In this document: positions 44,630 through 52,952 of the stretch, one piece after another | Layout of the letters: every line of letters starts with the position of its first letter | Position numbering within the stretch: the stretch's first letter is position 1 | Assembly (NCBI RefSeq): GCF_009834545.1 | Contig: NZ_CP019427.1 | Coordinates: 1,465,001 to 1,529,000 of the forward strand | Direction of reading: 5' to 3' | DNA: 64,000 nucleotides | DNA from: Pseudomonas sp. S04 | Lineage (GTDB): Bacteria; Pseudomonadota; Gammaproteobacteria; Pseudomonadales; Pseudomonadaceae | Notes under the pieces: generated by a model | Told to the model about the DNA's origin: nothing | Database searches by the model: none | The model's input: the letters and a program-made list of their open reading frames with translations, nothing else | Made by a program: the position numbers and the translations under genes

Positions 44630-47248
44630 ATGATTAACGTAGACCTACAGCAACTCATCCAGGCGCTGGATGCCGAAACCCGTCGTGACCTGGAAAGTTC
44701 CGCCGAACGCTGTGTGGCTCGTGGCGGCAGCAAGATCCTCGTCGAGGACCTGCTGCTGGGTTTGCTGGAGCGTCCGCAAGGCTTGCTTGCCCGTGCGCTG
44801 CTGGATGCTGAAGTAGACGCTGGTGAACTCAGTGCAGTGCTGCAATCACGGGTCGAGCACAGCGCTTCGCGCAACCCGGTGTTCGCCCCGGAACTGGTGC
44901 AGTGGCTGCAAGACGCCTTGCTGGTTGCCAACCTTGAACTGGGCCAGACCCAGGTCGAACAGGCTGCACTGATTCTCGCGTTGCTGCGTAACCCGATGCG
45001 CTACGCCGGCAGTCGCTACCAACTGTTGCTGGCCAAATTGAATATCGACCGCCTGAAAGAGTTCGCTTTATCCCGGAAAGAGCCGTCGGCCACCGGTAAA
45101 TTGAACGTGTCGAGTGAGTTCCTGCTGCAACGCTTTACCCACAACCTGACCCAGCAGGCCCGCGACGGCAAACTCGACCCGGTGTTGTGCCGCGACGGCG
45201 CGATCCGGCAGATGGTTGACATCCTTGCTCGGCGACGCAAGAACAACCCGATTGTTGTTGGCGAAGCTGGCGTCGGTAAAACGGCCATCGTCGAAGGCCT
45301 GGCCTCGCGTATTGCTACTGGTGAAGTGCCGCAAGCGTTGAAAGGCGTCGAATTGCTGTCTCTGGACATGGGTCTGTTGCAAGCCGGCGCCAGCGTCAAA
45401 GGGGAATTCGAACGTCGCCTAAAAGGTGTGATTGATGAAGTCAAAGCGTCGCCGAGGCCAATCATCTTATTCATCGACGAAGCCCATACCTTGATAGGTG
45501 CGGGCGGCAATGCCGGTGGCTCTGACGCCGCCAACCTACTTAAGCCAGCGTTGGCCCGAGGAGAGTTACGCACCATCGCTGCGACTACCTGGGCTGAGTA
45601 TAAAAAGTACTTTGAGAAAGACCCTGCCCTGGCCCGTCGATTCCAGCCAGTGCAACTGCACGAACCGACCGTCAGCGAGGCGGTGACCATTCTGCGTGGC
45701 CTTGCTCAGGTTTATGAGAAGAGCCACGGTATCTATTTACGTGATGACGCGGTGGTCGCCGCTGCCGAGTTGTCCGCTCGTTACCTGGCGGGTCGTCAAC
45801 TGCCGGATAAAGCCGTCGACGTACTGGACACCGCCTGCGCTCGTGTGCGCATCAGCCTCGCAGCCGCTCCGGAAAGCCTGGAACGGCTGCGTGGTGAGCT
45901 GGCAGAGGGTGGCCGCCAACGTCAGGCCCTGCGCCGCGATGCCGAGGCCGGCTTGCTGATCGACCACGAAGCGCTGGATGCGCTGGAAGAACGTCTGGAA
46001 GAAGCTGAAACCAAAATGGTCACGCTGGAAACCCTCTGGACCGAACAGAAAACATTGGCTGAGCATCTGTTGGATCTGCGCCAAAAATTGGCCAAGGCCC
46101 GTGAAGCCGCCAACGTTGTGGTCGAAGAAGACGTTGAAGACACCTTAGGCGAAGCTCAAAGCGTCGAAACCCTGGAAGCTGCACTCAACGAAACTCACAA
46201 AGCCCTGACCGAGTTGCAAGTCAAAGAGCGACTGGTGAGCTTCGAAGTCTGCCCGCGGCTTGTGGCTGAGGTGGTCAGTGCCTGGACCGGCGTACCGCTG
46301 GCGCAACTGGCCCGTGAGCACAATGCCAAGGTTGCCAGCTTCGCTACTGACCTGCGTACCCGCATTCGTGGTCAGGAACAAGCCGTTCACGCCCTTGATC
46401 GTTCGATGCGCGCTACCGCCGCCGGCCTGAACAAGCCCGATGCGCCCGTGGGGGTGTTCCTGCTGGTTGGCCCAAGTGGCGTCGGCAAGACCGAAACGGC
46501 ATTGGCCCTCGCTGATTTGTTGTACGGCGGTGATCGTTTCATCACCACCATCAACATGTCCGAATTCCAGGAGAAACATACCGTTTCGCGCCTGATCGGT
46601 GCGCCACCAGGCTACGTCGGCTATGGCGAGGGCGGCATGCTCACCGAAGCGGTGCGCCAGAAACCGTATTCCGTCGTGCTGCTCGATGAAGTCGAGAAGG
46701 CCGACCCGGACGTGCTCAACCTCTTTTACCAAATCTTTGACAAGGGCGTAGCCAACGACGGCGAAGGGCGCGAGATCGATTTTCGCAATACGCTGATTTT
46801 GATGACCTCTAACCTGGGCAGCGACCACATCAGCGAACTCTGCGAAAACGGCGCACGGCCATCGGCTGAAGTCCTCGAACAAACCATTCGCCCGGTGCTG
46901 AGCAAGCACTTCAAACCGGCACTGTTGGCGCGGATGCGTGTGGTGCCCTATTACCCGGTCGGGGGGCAGGTGCTACGCGAACTGATCGAAATCAAACTCG
47001 ATCGTTTGGGCGAGCGCCTGAACCGTCGTCAACTCGACTTCACTTATTCACAGCACCTCGTCGACCACCTGGCCGAGCGCTGCACCCAAAGCGACAGCGG
47101 CGCGCGCCTGATCGACCATTTGCTGGACCTGCACGTGCTGCCGTTGGTGGCTGACCGTTTGTTGGACGCGATGGCCACTGGCGAAAGCCTCAAGCGTGTG
47201 CACGCAACGCTTGACGGCAACGCCAGCGTGATCTGCGAGTTCGCCTGA
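44630..47248 (+). CDS. clpV: T6SS ATPase TssH (ClpV)
   Basis: An 872-aa AAA+ unfoldase that recycles contracted TssBC sheaths. The N-terminal double Clp repeat is about 1-155. The first AAA+ domain has Walker A GEAGVGKTA (about 211-219) and Walker B LFIDEAHTLIGAGG. A coiled middle domain spans about 400-520, and the second AAA+ domain has GPSGVGKTE (about 616-624). It lacks the ClpP-binding loop expected of ClpA-type proteins. 13 nt after tssG. Confidence 0.97.
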   Translation: MINVDLQQLIQALDAETRRDLESSAERCVARGGSKILVEDLLLGLLERPQGLLARALLDAEVDAGELSAVLQSRVEHSASRNPVFAPELVQWLQDALLVANLELGQTQVEQAALILALLRNPMRYAGSRYQLLLAKLNIDRLKEFALSRKEPSATGKLNVSSEFLLQRFTHNLTQQARDGKLDPVLCRDGAIRQMVDILARRRKNNPIVVGEAGVGKTAIVEGLASRIATGEVPQALKGVELLSLDMGLLQAGASVKGEFERRLKGVIDEVKASPRPIILFIDEAHTLIGAGGNAGGSDAANLLKPALARGELRTIAATTWAEYKKYFEKDPALARRFQPVQLHEPTVSEAVTILRGLAQVYEKSHGIYLRDDAVVAAAELSARYLAGRQLPDKAVDVLDTACARVRISLAAAPESLERLRGELAEGGRQRQALRRDAEAGLLIDHEALDALEERLEEAETKMVTLETLWTEQKTLAEHLLDLRQKLAKAREAANVVVEEDVEDTLGEAQSVETLEAALNETHKALTELQVKERLVSFEVCPRLVAEVVSAWTGVPLAQLAREHNAKVASFATDLRTRIRGQEQAVHALDRSMRATAAGLNKPDAPVGVFLLVGPSGVGKTETALALADLLYGGDRFITTINMSEFQEKHTVSRLIGAPPGYVGYGEGGMLTEAVRQKPYSVVLLDEVEKADPDVLNLFYQIFDKGVANDGEGREIDFRNTLILMTSNLGSDHISELCENGARPSAEVLEQTIRPVLSKHFKPALLARMRVVPYYPVGGQVLRELIEIKLDRLGERLNRRQLDFTYSQHLVDHLAERCTQSDSGARLIDHLLDLHVLPLVADRLLDAMATGESLKRVHATLDGNASVICEFA

Positions 47249-47258
47249 GGTGGGTGTG

Positions 47259-48776
47259 ATGTTCAGTCAAGTGCCGCAACCGCTGGTCTATGCCGAAGCC
47301 TTACTTGCGCAGTTCGCCAGCCTGTCGCGAGCGACGGATGGAACTGCGCTGCTGGGTGACTTCGTGCGCGGTCTGGCCGAGCTCAGCGGGTGTGAATTGG
47401 CACAACTGTACCTGCTGGACGCTACCCACACCTGTCTGGAGATGAATGCGGAGTGCCTCAATGGCAACCTGCAACCCCGTGAAACGGCTAGCTTGCCAGC
47501 GGACTACAACGGCGAGCAACTGCTGCAATTTGCTCTGTGCCAGAACCGCGTAGTGTTCATTAGTGAATTGAGCGGCAGTCTGCACGAGACCAGTTTTCTG
47601 CCGAGCCAGGCGAGGCCGTGGCAGTCACTGCTGTGCGTGCCGCTGGTCAATCAGCAGAAATCTGTGGAAGGGTTATTGCTGTGTGCCAGCCATCAGCACA
47701 TCGAACTGCAAGGCTTCGCCGATTCGTTTGGTCGACTTGGCTCGTTCGTGCTGGGCCATTTGCATTTGCTGCAGCGTTTACGATGGCCGAGCGGCAGCGC
47801 ATCGCCGGCACCGCTCGCCGCTCCGAGCGCCAGCGGTTATGGCCTGACGGGTAAAAGCGTAGCCATGCGTCAGGTCTATTCGCTGATCAGCAAAGTTTTG
47901 CACAGCTCTTACACCGTGCTGCTGGGTGGCGAAACGGGTACTGGCAAGGAAGTGGTTGCCCGGGCGATCCACGAATGCGGACCGCGTCGCTCCCAGGCGT
48001 TTATCGTGCAGAACTGCGCGGCGCTCCCGGAAAGCTTGCTGGAAAGCGAGCTATTCGGTTACCGCAAAGGCGCCTTCACGGGTGCCGACCGTGACCGATC
48101 CGGGCTGTTCGACGCAGCCAACGGCGGCACCTTGTTGCTTGATGAGGTCGGTGACATGCCATTGTCGCTGCAAGTCAAGCTGTTGCGGGTTCTGCAAGAG
48201 GGAGAGGTTCGTCCTCTGGGCTCCAACGACACCCACAAAATTGACGTGCGCATCATTGCCGCGACACATCAGGACTTATCGGTGCTGGTCAGCCAAGGGA
48301 AGTTTCGCGAGGATTTGTACTACCGTCTCGCGCAGTTCCCTATTGAGCTACCGGCCCTGCGCCAACGCGAAGACGACATTCTCGACTTGGCACGACACTT
48401 CGCCAACAAGGCCTGTACGTTCTTGCAGCGTGATGAGGTGAGTTGGTCCAACGAAGTGCTGGATCTTTTGGGCCGTTACGCATTCCCCGGCAACGTGCGT
48501 GAACTCAAGGGTTTGGTCGAGCGTGCGGTGCTGCTCTGCGAGGGCAATGAGTTGCTGGAGGAGCACTTCTCCCTGCGTATGGACGCCATACCTGAACTCG
48601 AAAATCTGAACTTGCGCGAACGGCTGGAACGAATTGAGCGCAACTTGCTGATCGATTGCCTGCGTAAAAACGACGGTAATCAGACCCTCTCCGCTCGCGA
48701 ACTCGGCCTGCCACGGCGCACATTCCTCTACCGCCTAAGGCGCCTGAACATCAATGTGGGAAATGTCGATGTGTAG
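47259..48776 (+). CDS. vasH: sigma-54-dependent T6SS activator (VasH/Sfa type)
   Basis: A 505-aa enhancer-binding protein. An N-terminal GAF-like domain (about 20-165) precedes the sigma-54 AAA+ domain: Walker A GETGTGKE (about 225-232), the sigma-54-contact loop GAFTGA (about 271-276), Walker B GGTLLLDEVGDMP and an arginine-rich sensor. A Fis-type helix-turn-helix ends the protein (LSARELGLPRRTFLYRLRRL). ATG at 47259 has GAGGTGG 8 nt upstream; a GTG at 47250 is an alternative. Its place after clpV matches sfa2 of the H2-T6SS. It likely drives hcp/vgrG transcription with RpoN. Confidence 0.94.
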   Translation: MFSQVPQPLVYAEALLAQFASLSRATDGTALLGDFVRGLAELSGCELAQLYLLDATHTCLEMNAECLNGNLQPRETASLPADYNGEQLLQFALCQNRVVFISELSGSLHETSFLPSQARPWQSLLCVPLVNQQKSVEGLLLCASHQHIELQGFADSFGRLGSFVLGHLHLLQRLRWPSGSASPAPLAAPSASGYGLTGKSVAMRQVYSLISKVLHSSYTVLLGGETGTGKEVVARAIHECGPRRSQAFIVQNCAALPESLLESELFGYRKGAFTGADRDRSGLFDAANGGTLLLDEVGDMPLSLQVKLLRVLQEGEVRPLGSNDTHKIDVRIIAATHQDLSVLVSQGKFREDLYYRLAQFPIELPALRQREDDILDLARHFANKACTFLQRDEVSWSNEVLDLLGRYAFPGNVRELKGLVERAVLLCEGNELLEEHFSLRMDAIPELENLNLRERLERIERNLLIDCLRKNDGNQTLSARELGLPRRTFLYRLRRLNINVGNVDV

Positions 48777-48863
48777 GCCAAACACGCTCGATTTCAATCC
48801 GTCCTTTTTTAACAGCCTCAACCGTAAGGGCTGGTGCTTTGTGCCGTCCCTGGAGACCCTCTG

Positions 48864-49004
48864 ATGTCTATTCGTCACTGGCAAGCCGTCCTTCTGACAG
48901 TTGTCGTTCTATGTGGCCTCGGTGGCTGCAGCGGCAATTACAAATACAACGACAACACCTATCGCCCCTTGGGTGATCCGCAGTCGGTCAATCGCGGCAA
49001 GTGA
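48864..49004 (+). CDS. 46-aa lipoprotein between vasH and fha
   Basis: A very small exported lipoprotein: hydrophobic segment QAVLLTVVVLCGLGG and lipobox LGGC with C22, leaving a mature peptide of only 25 residues (SGNYKYNDNTYRPLGDPQSV and five more). GGAG lies about 9 nt before the ATG and fha starts 17 nt after the stop. Its place corresponds, as far as I recall, to the small orfX (PA1664) in the P. aeruginosa H2-T6SS. Function unknown; periplasmic contact with the TssJLM complex is one possibility. Confidence 0.75.
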   Translation: MSIRHWQAVLLTVVVLCGLGGCSGNYKYNDNTYRPLGDPQSVNRGK

Positions 49005-49021
49005 CCGCAAGGAGCATCACC

Positions 49022-50218
49022 ATGGAACTGGTTTTCGAAATGCTGAACACCAAGCAGTTCGTACCTACGCAGCTGTGCCAGAAGACCTTCAAACAGGCCG
49101 GCGGCGTGATTGGTCGGGGGGAAGATTGCGACTGGATAATTCCGGACCGCAAGCGTCACCTGTCCAACCATCACGCGTTGATCAGCTACCGCGAGGGCAC
49201 GTTTTTCCTGACCGATACCAGCAGCAACGGAATCCAGAATAGTACCAGCGGCGCACGCTTGCACAAGGGCGATACGGTACGTATCGAGCACGGCAGCGTA
49301 TACGTGCTGGGTGATTTCGAGATCCGTGCACGGCTAGTTCACGCCCTGGCGACTTGCGATGTGGAGGTCGGTCGTCCGCAAGCCGCTGGCAGTATCATTC
49401 CTGATGATGCGTTCCTCGACCTCGACCCGCTGAACGCACTCGATCAGCAAGAGCGTGTGTATTCGGAAATCGACGAACTCATTTCGCCAAACAACGCATC
49501 ACACGACACACGTCAACGCGCCGACTACGCGCGCATCGACATGGAAAGCCTGATGGTGCCGGAGCTGATCGCCGCCCCGGCAGAGCCTGCGCCAGCCCCG
49601 CCGCCGAAAGCGGTCGAACGTCAGAGCGAAGGGTTCTGGGAGCACTTCGGCGCGGCGTTGGGCGTGGACCTCAAAGGCCTCGACCACGACGCTCGCGAAG
49701 CCCTGGCGCTGAACGCCGCACGCCTGCTCAAGCAGAGCATCGGCGGTTTGCAGCAGAGCCTACGCACCCGCAGCGAACTGAAAAACGAATTGCGCCTGGC
49801 CCAGACCACCGTGCAAGGCCCCCACAAGAATCCGCTGAAATTTGCCGTTGATGCCGGTGAAGCGCTGGGCATTCTGTTGCAGCCGAACAGGCCAGGGCAG
49901 TTACCGCCTGAACAGGCTATATCTCGTGCGTTTCGCGATTTACAGGCGCATCAGGTGGCCTTGCTGACGGCCAGCCGCGCCGCCGTTCGCAGCACCTTGG
50001 AGCACTTCTCGCCGCAACAGCTCACCCTGCGTTTCGAGCGAGACAACAAACCGTTGCTCGCCACCTCCGGCAGTCGCTGGAGGGCTTACGGTCGTTATCA
50101 CCAGGCCCTGCGTCAGGACGATGACTGGAGCGAGCGCTTGTTGGCCCGTGACTTCGCCCAGGCCTACGAAGAACAGATCCGCCTGATTTCCACCCTTCAC
50201 ACCGACCACCAAGGATGA
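49022..50218 (+). CDS. fha: T6SS forkhead-associated protein Fha (TagH)
   Basis: A 398-aa cytoplasmic scaffold. The N-terminal FHA domain (about 1-95) keeps the phosphothreonine-binding residues R32 (VIGRGEDCDW), S48 and H51 (LSNHHA), and N69 (SSNG). A linker rich in Pro/Ala (about 185-205) precedes a C-terminal TagH-type domain (FWEHFGAALGVDLKGL to about 390). AAGGAG precedes the ATG at 49022. The kinase and phosphatase at the operon end suggest that Fha binds a phosphorylated partner. Confidence 0.92.
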   Translation: MELVFEMLNTKQFVPTQLCQKTFKQAGGVIGRGEDCDWIIPDRKRHLSNHHALISYREGTFFLTDTSSNGIQNSTSGARLHKGDTVRIEHGSVYVLGDFEIRARLVHALATCDVEVGRPQAAGSIIPDDAFLDLDPLNALDQQERVYSEIDELISPNNASHDTRQRADYARIDMESLMVPELIAAPAEPAPAPPPKAVERQSEGFWEHFGAALGVDLKGLDHDAREALALNAARLLKQSIGGLQQSLRTRSELKNELRLAQTTVQGPHKNPLKFAVDAGEALGILLQPNRPGQLPPEQAISRAFRDLQAHQVALLTASRAAVRSTLEHFSPQQLTLRFERDNKPLLATSGSRWRAYGRYHQALRQDDDWSERLLARDFAQAYEEQIRLISTLHTDHQG

Positions 50219-50223
50219 TGCGC

Positions 50224-50724
50224 ATGTCTCGCCGCCCGATTGTTTTTTTTAAGGCGCTGACTGCGCTGACCACCTTGGTACTGCTGGGCGGTTGCTCAAC
50301 GCTATCGCCGTATTCGCACATCACCAAACTCAACCTGAAGTTGACGGCCAGCGACCAGTTGAACCCGGATCTCAACGGTCGCCCGTCGCCGATTGTCGTA
50401 CGCCTGTTTGAACTCAAGCACCCGGTGGCGTTCGAGAACGCGGATTTTTTCAGCCTGTACGAGCGCGCCAAGGAATCCCTGGCTCCCGATATGGTTGCGA
50501 CCGAGGAGCTTGAGTTGCGTCCGGGAGAAACCGTCGAATTCAAGCTCAATGTCGAGGAGGGTAGCCGCTATGTCGGTGTCCTCGCCGCCTACCGGGACCT
50601 GCCGGATACCAAATGGCGCTACACCCTGCAAGTCGCCCCGGAGGAAGTCACCGACGCCGACCTGACGCTCGACCAGAGCGGCATTCGCAACACCCATGAA
50701 TTGCTAGTCAAGGCGGCTGACTGA
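50224..50724 (+). CDS. tssJ: T6SS outer-membrane lipoprotein TssJ
   Basis: A 166-aa lipoprotein that anchors the membrane complex to the outer membrane and binds TssM. Lipobox LGGC, C24. The beta-sandwich has the conserved PIVVRLFELKHPVAFENADF and GETVEFKLNVEEGSRYVGVL. Three ATGs occur at 50215, 50218 and 50224; the last has the AAGG at the right distance (9 nt). The gene overlaps or abuts the end of fha. Confidence 0.94.
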   Translation: MSRRPIVFFKALTALTTLVLLGGCSTLSPYSHITKLNLKLTASDQLNPDLNGRPSPIVVRLFELKHPVAFENADFFSLYERAKESLAPDMVATEELELRPGETVEFKLNVEEGSRYVGVLAAYRDLPDTKWRYTLQVAPEEVTDADLTLDQSGIRNTHELLVKAAD

Positions 50725-50726
50725 CC

Positions 50727-52058
50727 ATGAACTCCCATAAAGTCATTTGGCAGGAAGGCATGTTGCTGCGTCCGCAGCACTTCCAGCACAACGATCGCTA
50801 CTACGACCACCAGATGAAGACCCGCACCCAATTGCTGGGCAGCTACATCTGGGGCTTCCTCAACCTGGACATCGACTTGCAGTTCCTCAACATGGGCAAA
50901 CTGGTGATTAGTCAGGCATCGGGGATTCTGCCGGACGGTAGTCTGTTCGAGTTGGGTGGTAACACCGAGCCGTTGGCCCTGGACGTGCCACCGAACACCG
51001 GCAACACGCCAATCTATCTGGCGTTGCCGCTGGTCACCGGCAACCACATCGAGTCCCGTCGCCCGGAGCAGTCCGACGTGCTGGCGCGCTATACCGCGTA
51101 CGAAGCGGAAGTAGCCGACTCCAACGCTGGCGACGACTCCGCCAGCCAGGTTAGCTGCGCTCGACCGGACTTCAAGCTATTGCTCGGCGAGCAGCAGAGC
51201 GATCAGGCGTACGTGAAGCTGAAGATCTGCGAAGTACTCGATACCACGCCGGACGGCGTAATCAGCCTCGACTCGGAATTCGTACCAACCTACATCCAGG
51301 CGCACGCCTCCAGCTACTTGCTGTCGTGCCTTAAGGAAGTAATTAGCATGCTCGGCAACCGCGGGGACGCCATTGCTGACCGGATCCGTTCCAATGGCAA
51401 GGTGGGTGGCGCAGAAGTCGGCGACTTTATGATGCTTCAACTGATCAACCGTACCGAACTACTGCTGCGTCACTACCTCAGCCTGGAACAGGTGCATCCG
51501 GAAGAGTTGTACCGCACGCTGCTGACCATGCTCGGCGATCTGGCGACATTCTCCAGCGAAAGCAAACGTCCTCGTCTGGACAGTCGTTACCAGCACAGCG
51601 ATCAGGGTGCAAGCTTCCGTAAATTGATGGACGCGATCCGTCAGGTGTTGTCGATGGTGCTGGAACAGCACGCCATTGAGTTGGAGTTGCAAGCACGTCA
51701 ATACGGGATCATCGTCTCGCCATTGCACGACCACAAACTACTAGGTTCTGCCTCGTTTGTACTGGCGGCGAGTGCCAACTGCGACTCCGAAGAACTGCGC
51801 CATCGCTTACCGGCGCACCTCAAGGTCGGCCCGGTGGAGCGTATTCGTCAACTGGTCAACCTGCACCTGCCAGGCATCAAGGTCAAACCGTTGCCTGTGG
51901 CCCCGCGGCAGATTGCGTTCCACTCCAACAAAACCTACTTCATTCTCGAACTCAGCTCCGAAGACTTGGCGCAACTCGAACGCTCCGGCGGTTTCGCGTT
52001 CCACGTGTCCGGCGAATTCGCCGAGCTTGAACTGAAATTCTGGGCCATCAGGAACTGA
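50727..52058 (+). CDS. tssK: T6SS baseplate-membrane connector TssK
   Basis: A 443-aa trimeric cytoplasmic protein joining baseplate and TssJLM complex. The N-terminal VIWQEGMLLRPQHFQHNDRY is the family signature, and the C-terminal IAFHSNKTYFILELSSEDLA is also conserved. 2 nt after tssJ. Confidence 0.97.
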   Translation: MNSHKVIWQEGMLLRPQHFQHNDRYYDHQMKTRTQLLGSYIWGFLNLDIDLQFLNMGKLVISQASGILPDGSLFELGGNTEPLALDVPPNTGNTPIYLALPLVTGNHIESRRPEQSDVLARYTAYEAEVADSNAGDDSASQVSCARPDFKLLLGEQQSDQAYVKLKICEVLDTTPDGVISLDSEFVPTYIQAHASSYLLSCLKEVISMLGNRGDAIADRIRSNGKVGGAEVGDFMMLQLINRTELLLRHYLSLEQVHPEELYRTLLTMLGDLATFSSESKRPRLDSRYQHSDQGASFRKLMDAIRQVLSMVLEQHAIELELQARQYGIIVSPLHDHKLLGSASFVLAASANCDSEELRHRLPAHLKVGPVERIRQLVNLHLPGIKVKPLPVAPRQIAFHSNKTYFILELSSEDLAQLERSGGFAFHVSGEFAELELKFWAIRN

Positions 52059-52063
52059 CCGAC

Positions 52064-52939
52064 ATGATCAAGAATACGGAATACAGCCAGGACGATAGAA
52101 CCGTCCTGCTCGACCGTCAGGGCCACGGCCCGGCGTCGAGTCCGATGACGGACTTTGCTGCGCCTCCACGCTTCGAGCAGCTTGAAAAACGCATGATCTA
52201 CGCTGCGCGCTTGCGCCCGGCCGAAGCGTTCAATATCAGTCTGAACTCGCTGGTGGCTGCTGCCTCAGAATTATTGTCTGAAGTAGTGCGGCTCAAGCAC
52301 AGCAGCACCCGCGAAGACTTGCTTGTTCTCAACGAGCGACTGACCACCGGGCTGAAATTATTTGAAGTCAGCGCCTTGCACAATGGCGTAGAAAGCAGCC
52401 AGGTGATGGCTGCCCGTTACGTGCTCTGCACCGTGGCTGACGAAGCTGTCGTCACCACGCCGTGGGGTAACGAAAGCGAGTGGTCGCAAATGAGCCTGCT
52501 CAGCAGCTTTCACAACGAAACCTTCGGTGGTGAGAAATTTTTCCAGTTGCTTGATCGGCTGTCGAAAAATCCGGTCAAGCACCTGCCGATGCTGGAGTTG
52601 ATGTACCTGTGCCTGTCTTTGGGCTTCGAGGGCAAGTACCGCGTACAGGCTCGCGGCATGCTCGAACTCGACGGCATCCGCGACGCCTTGTATCGCCAGA
52701 TCCGCCAGTTGCGCGGTGATGTACCACGCGAGTTATCACCGCACTGGGAAGGCCTGAGCGATCAGCGTCGCAGCCTGGTACGTATCGTGCCGGCGTGGAT
52801 GGTGGTGCTGTTCACCTTTGTTTGCCTAGTGGTGATGTATTCGGGCTTCGCCTGGGTACTGGGCGAGCAACGCGATACCGTTCTGCAGCCTTATCAGTCG
52901 TTTGATCCGGCAGCGGCCCAGCCGCAGTCGCAGCCGTAA
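52064..52939 (+). CDS. tssL: T6SS inner-membrane protein TssL (DotU)
   Basis: A 291-aa tail-anchored protein. The cytoplasmic domain contains LLSEVVRLKHSS, YVLCTVADEAVVTTPWGNES and NETFGGEKFFQLLDRL. One membrane segment is near the C-terminus (about 245-266, MVVLFTFVCLVVMYSGFAWV). There is no OmpA-like peptidoglycan-binding extension, so wall anchoring must come from elsewhere. 5 nt after tssK. Confidence 0.96.
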   Translation: MIKNTEYSQDDRTVLLDRQGHGPASSPMTDFAAPPRFEQLEKRMIYAARLRPAEAFNISLNSLVAAASELLSEVVRLKHSSTREDLLVLNERLTTGLKLFEVSALHNGVESSQVMAARYVLCTVADEAVVTTPWGNESEWSQMSLLSSFHNETFGGEKFFQLLDRLSKNPVKHLPMLELMYLCLSLGFEGKYRVQARGMLELDGIRDALYRQIRQLRGDVPRELSPHWEGLSDQRRSLVRIVPAWMVVLFTFVCLVVMYSGFAWVLGEQRDTVLQPYQSFDPAAAQPQSQP

Positions 52940-52952
52940 ACAGGGACGCGTG

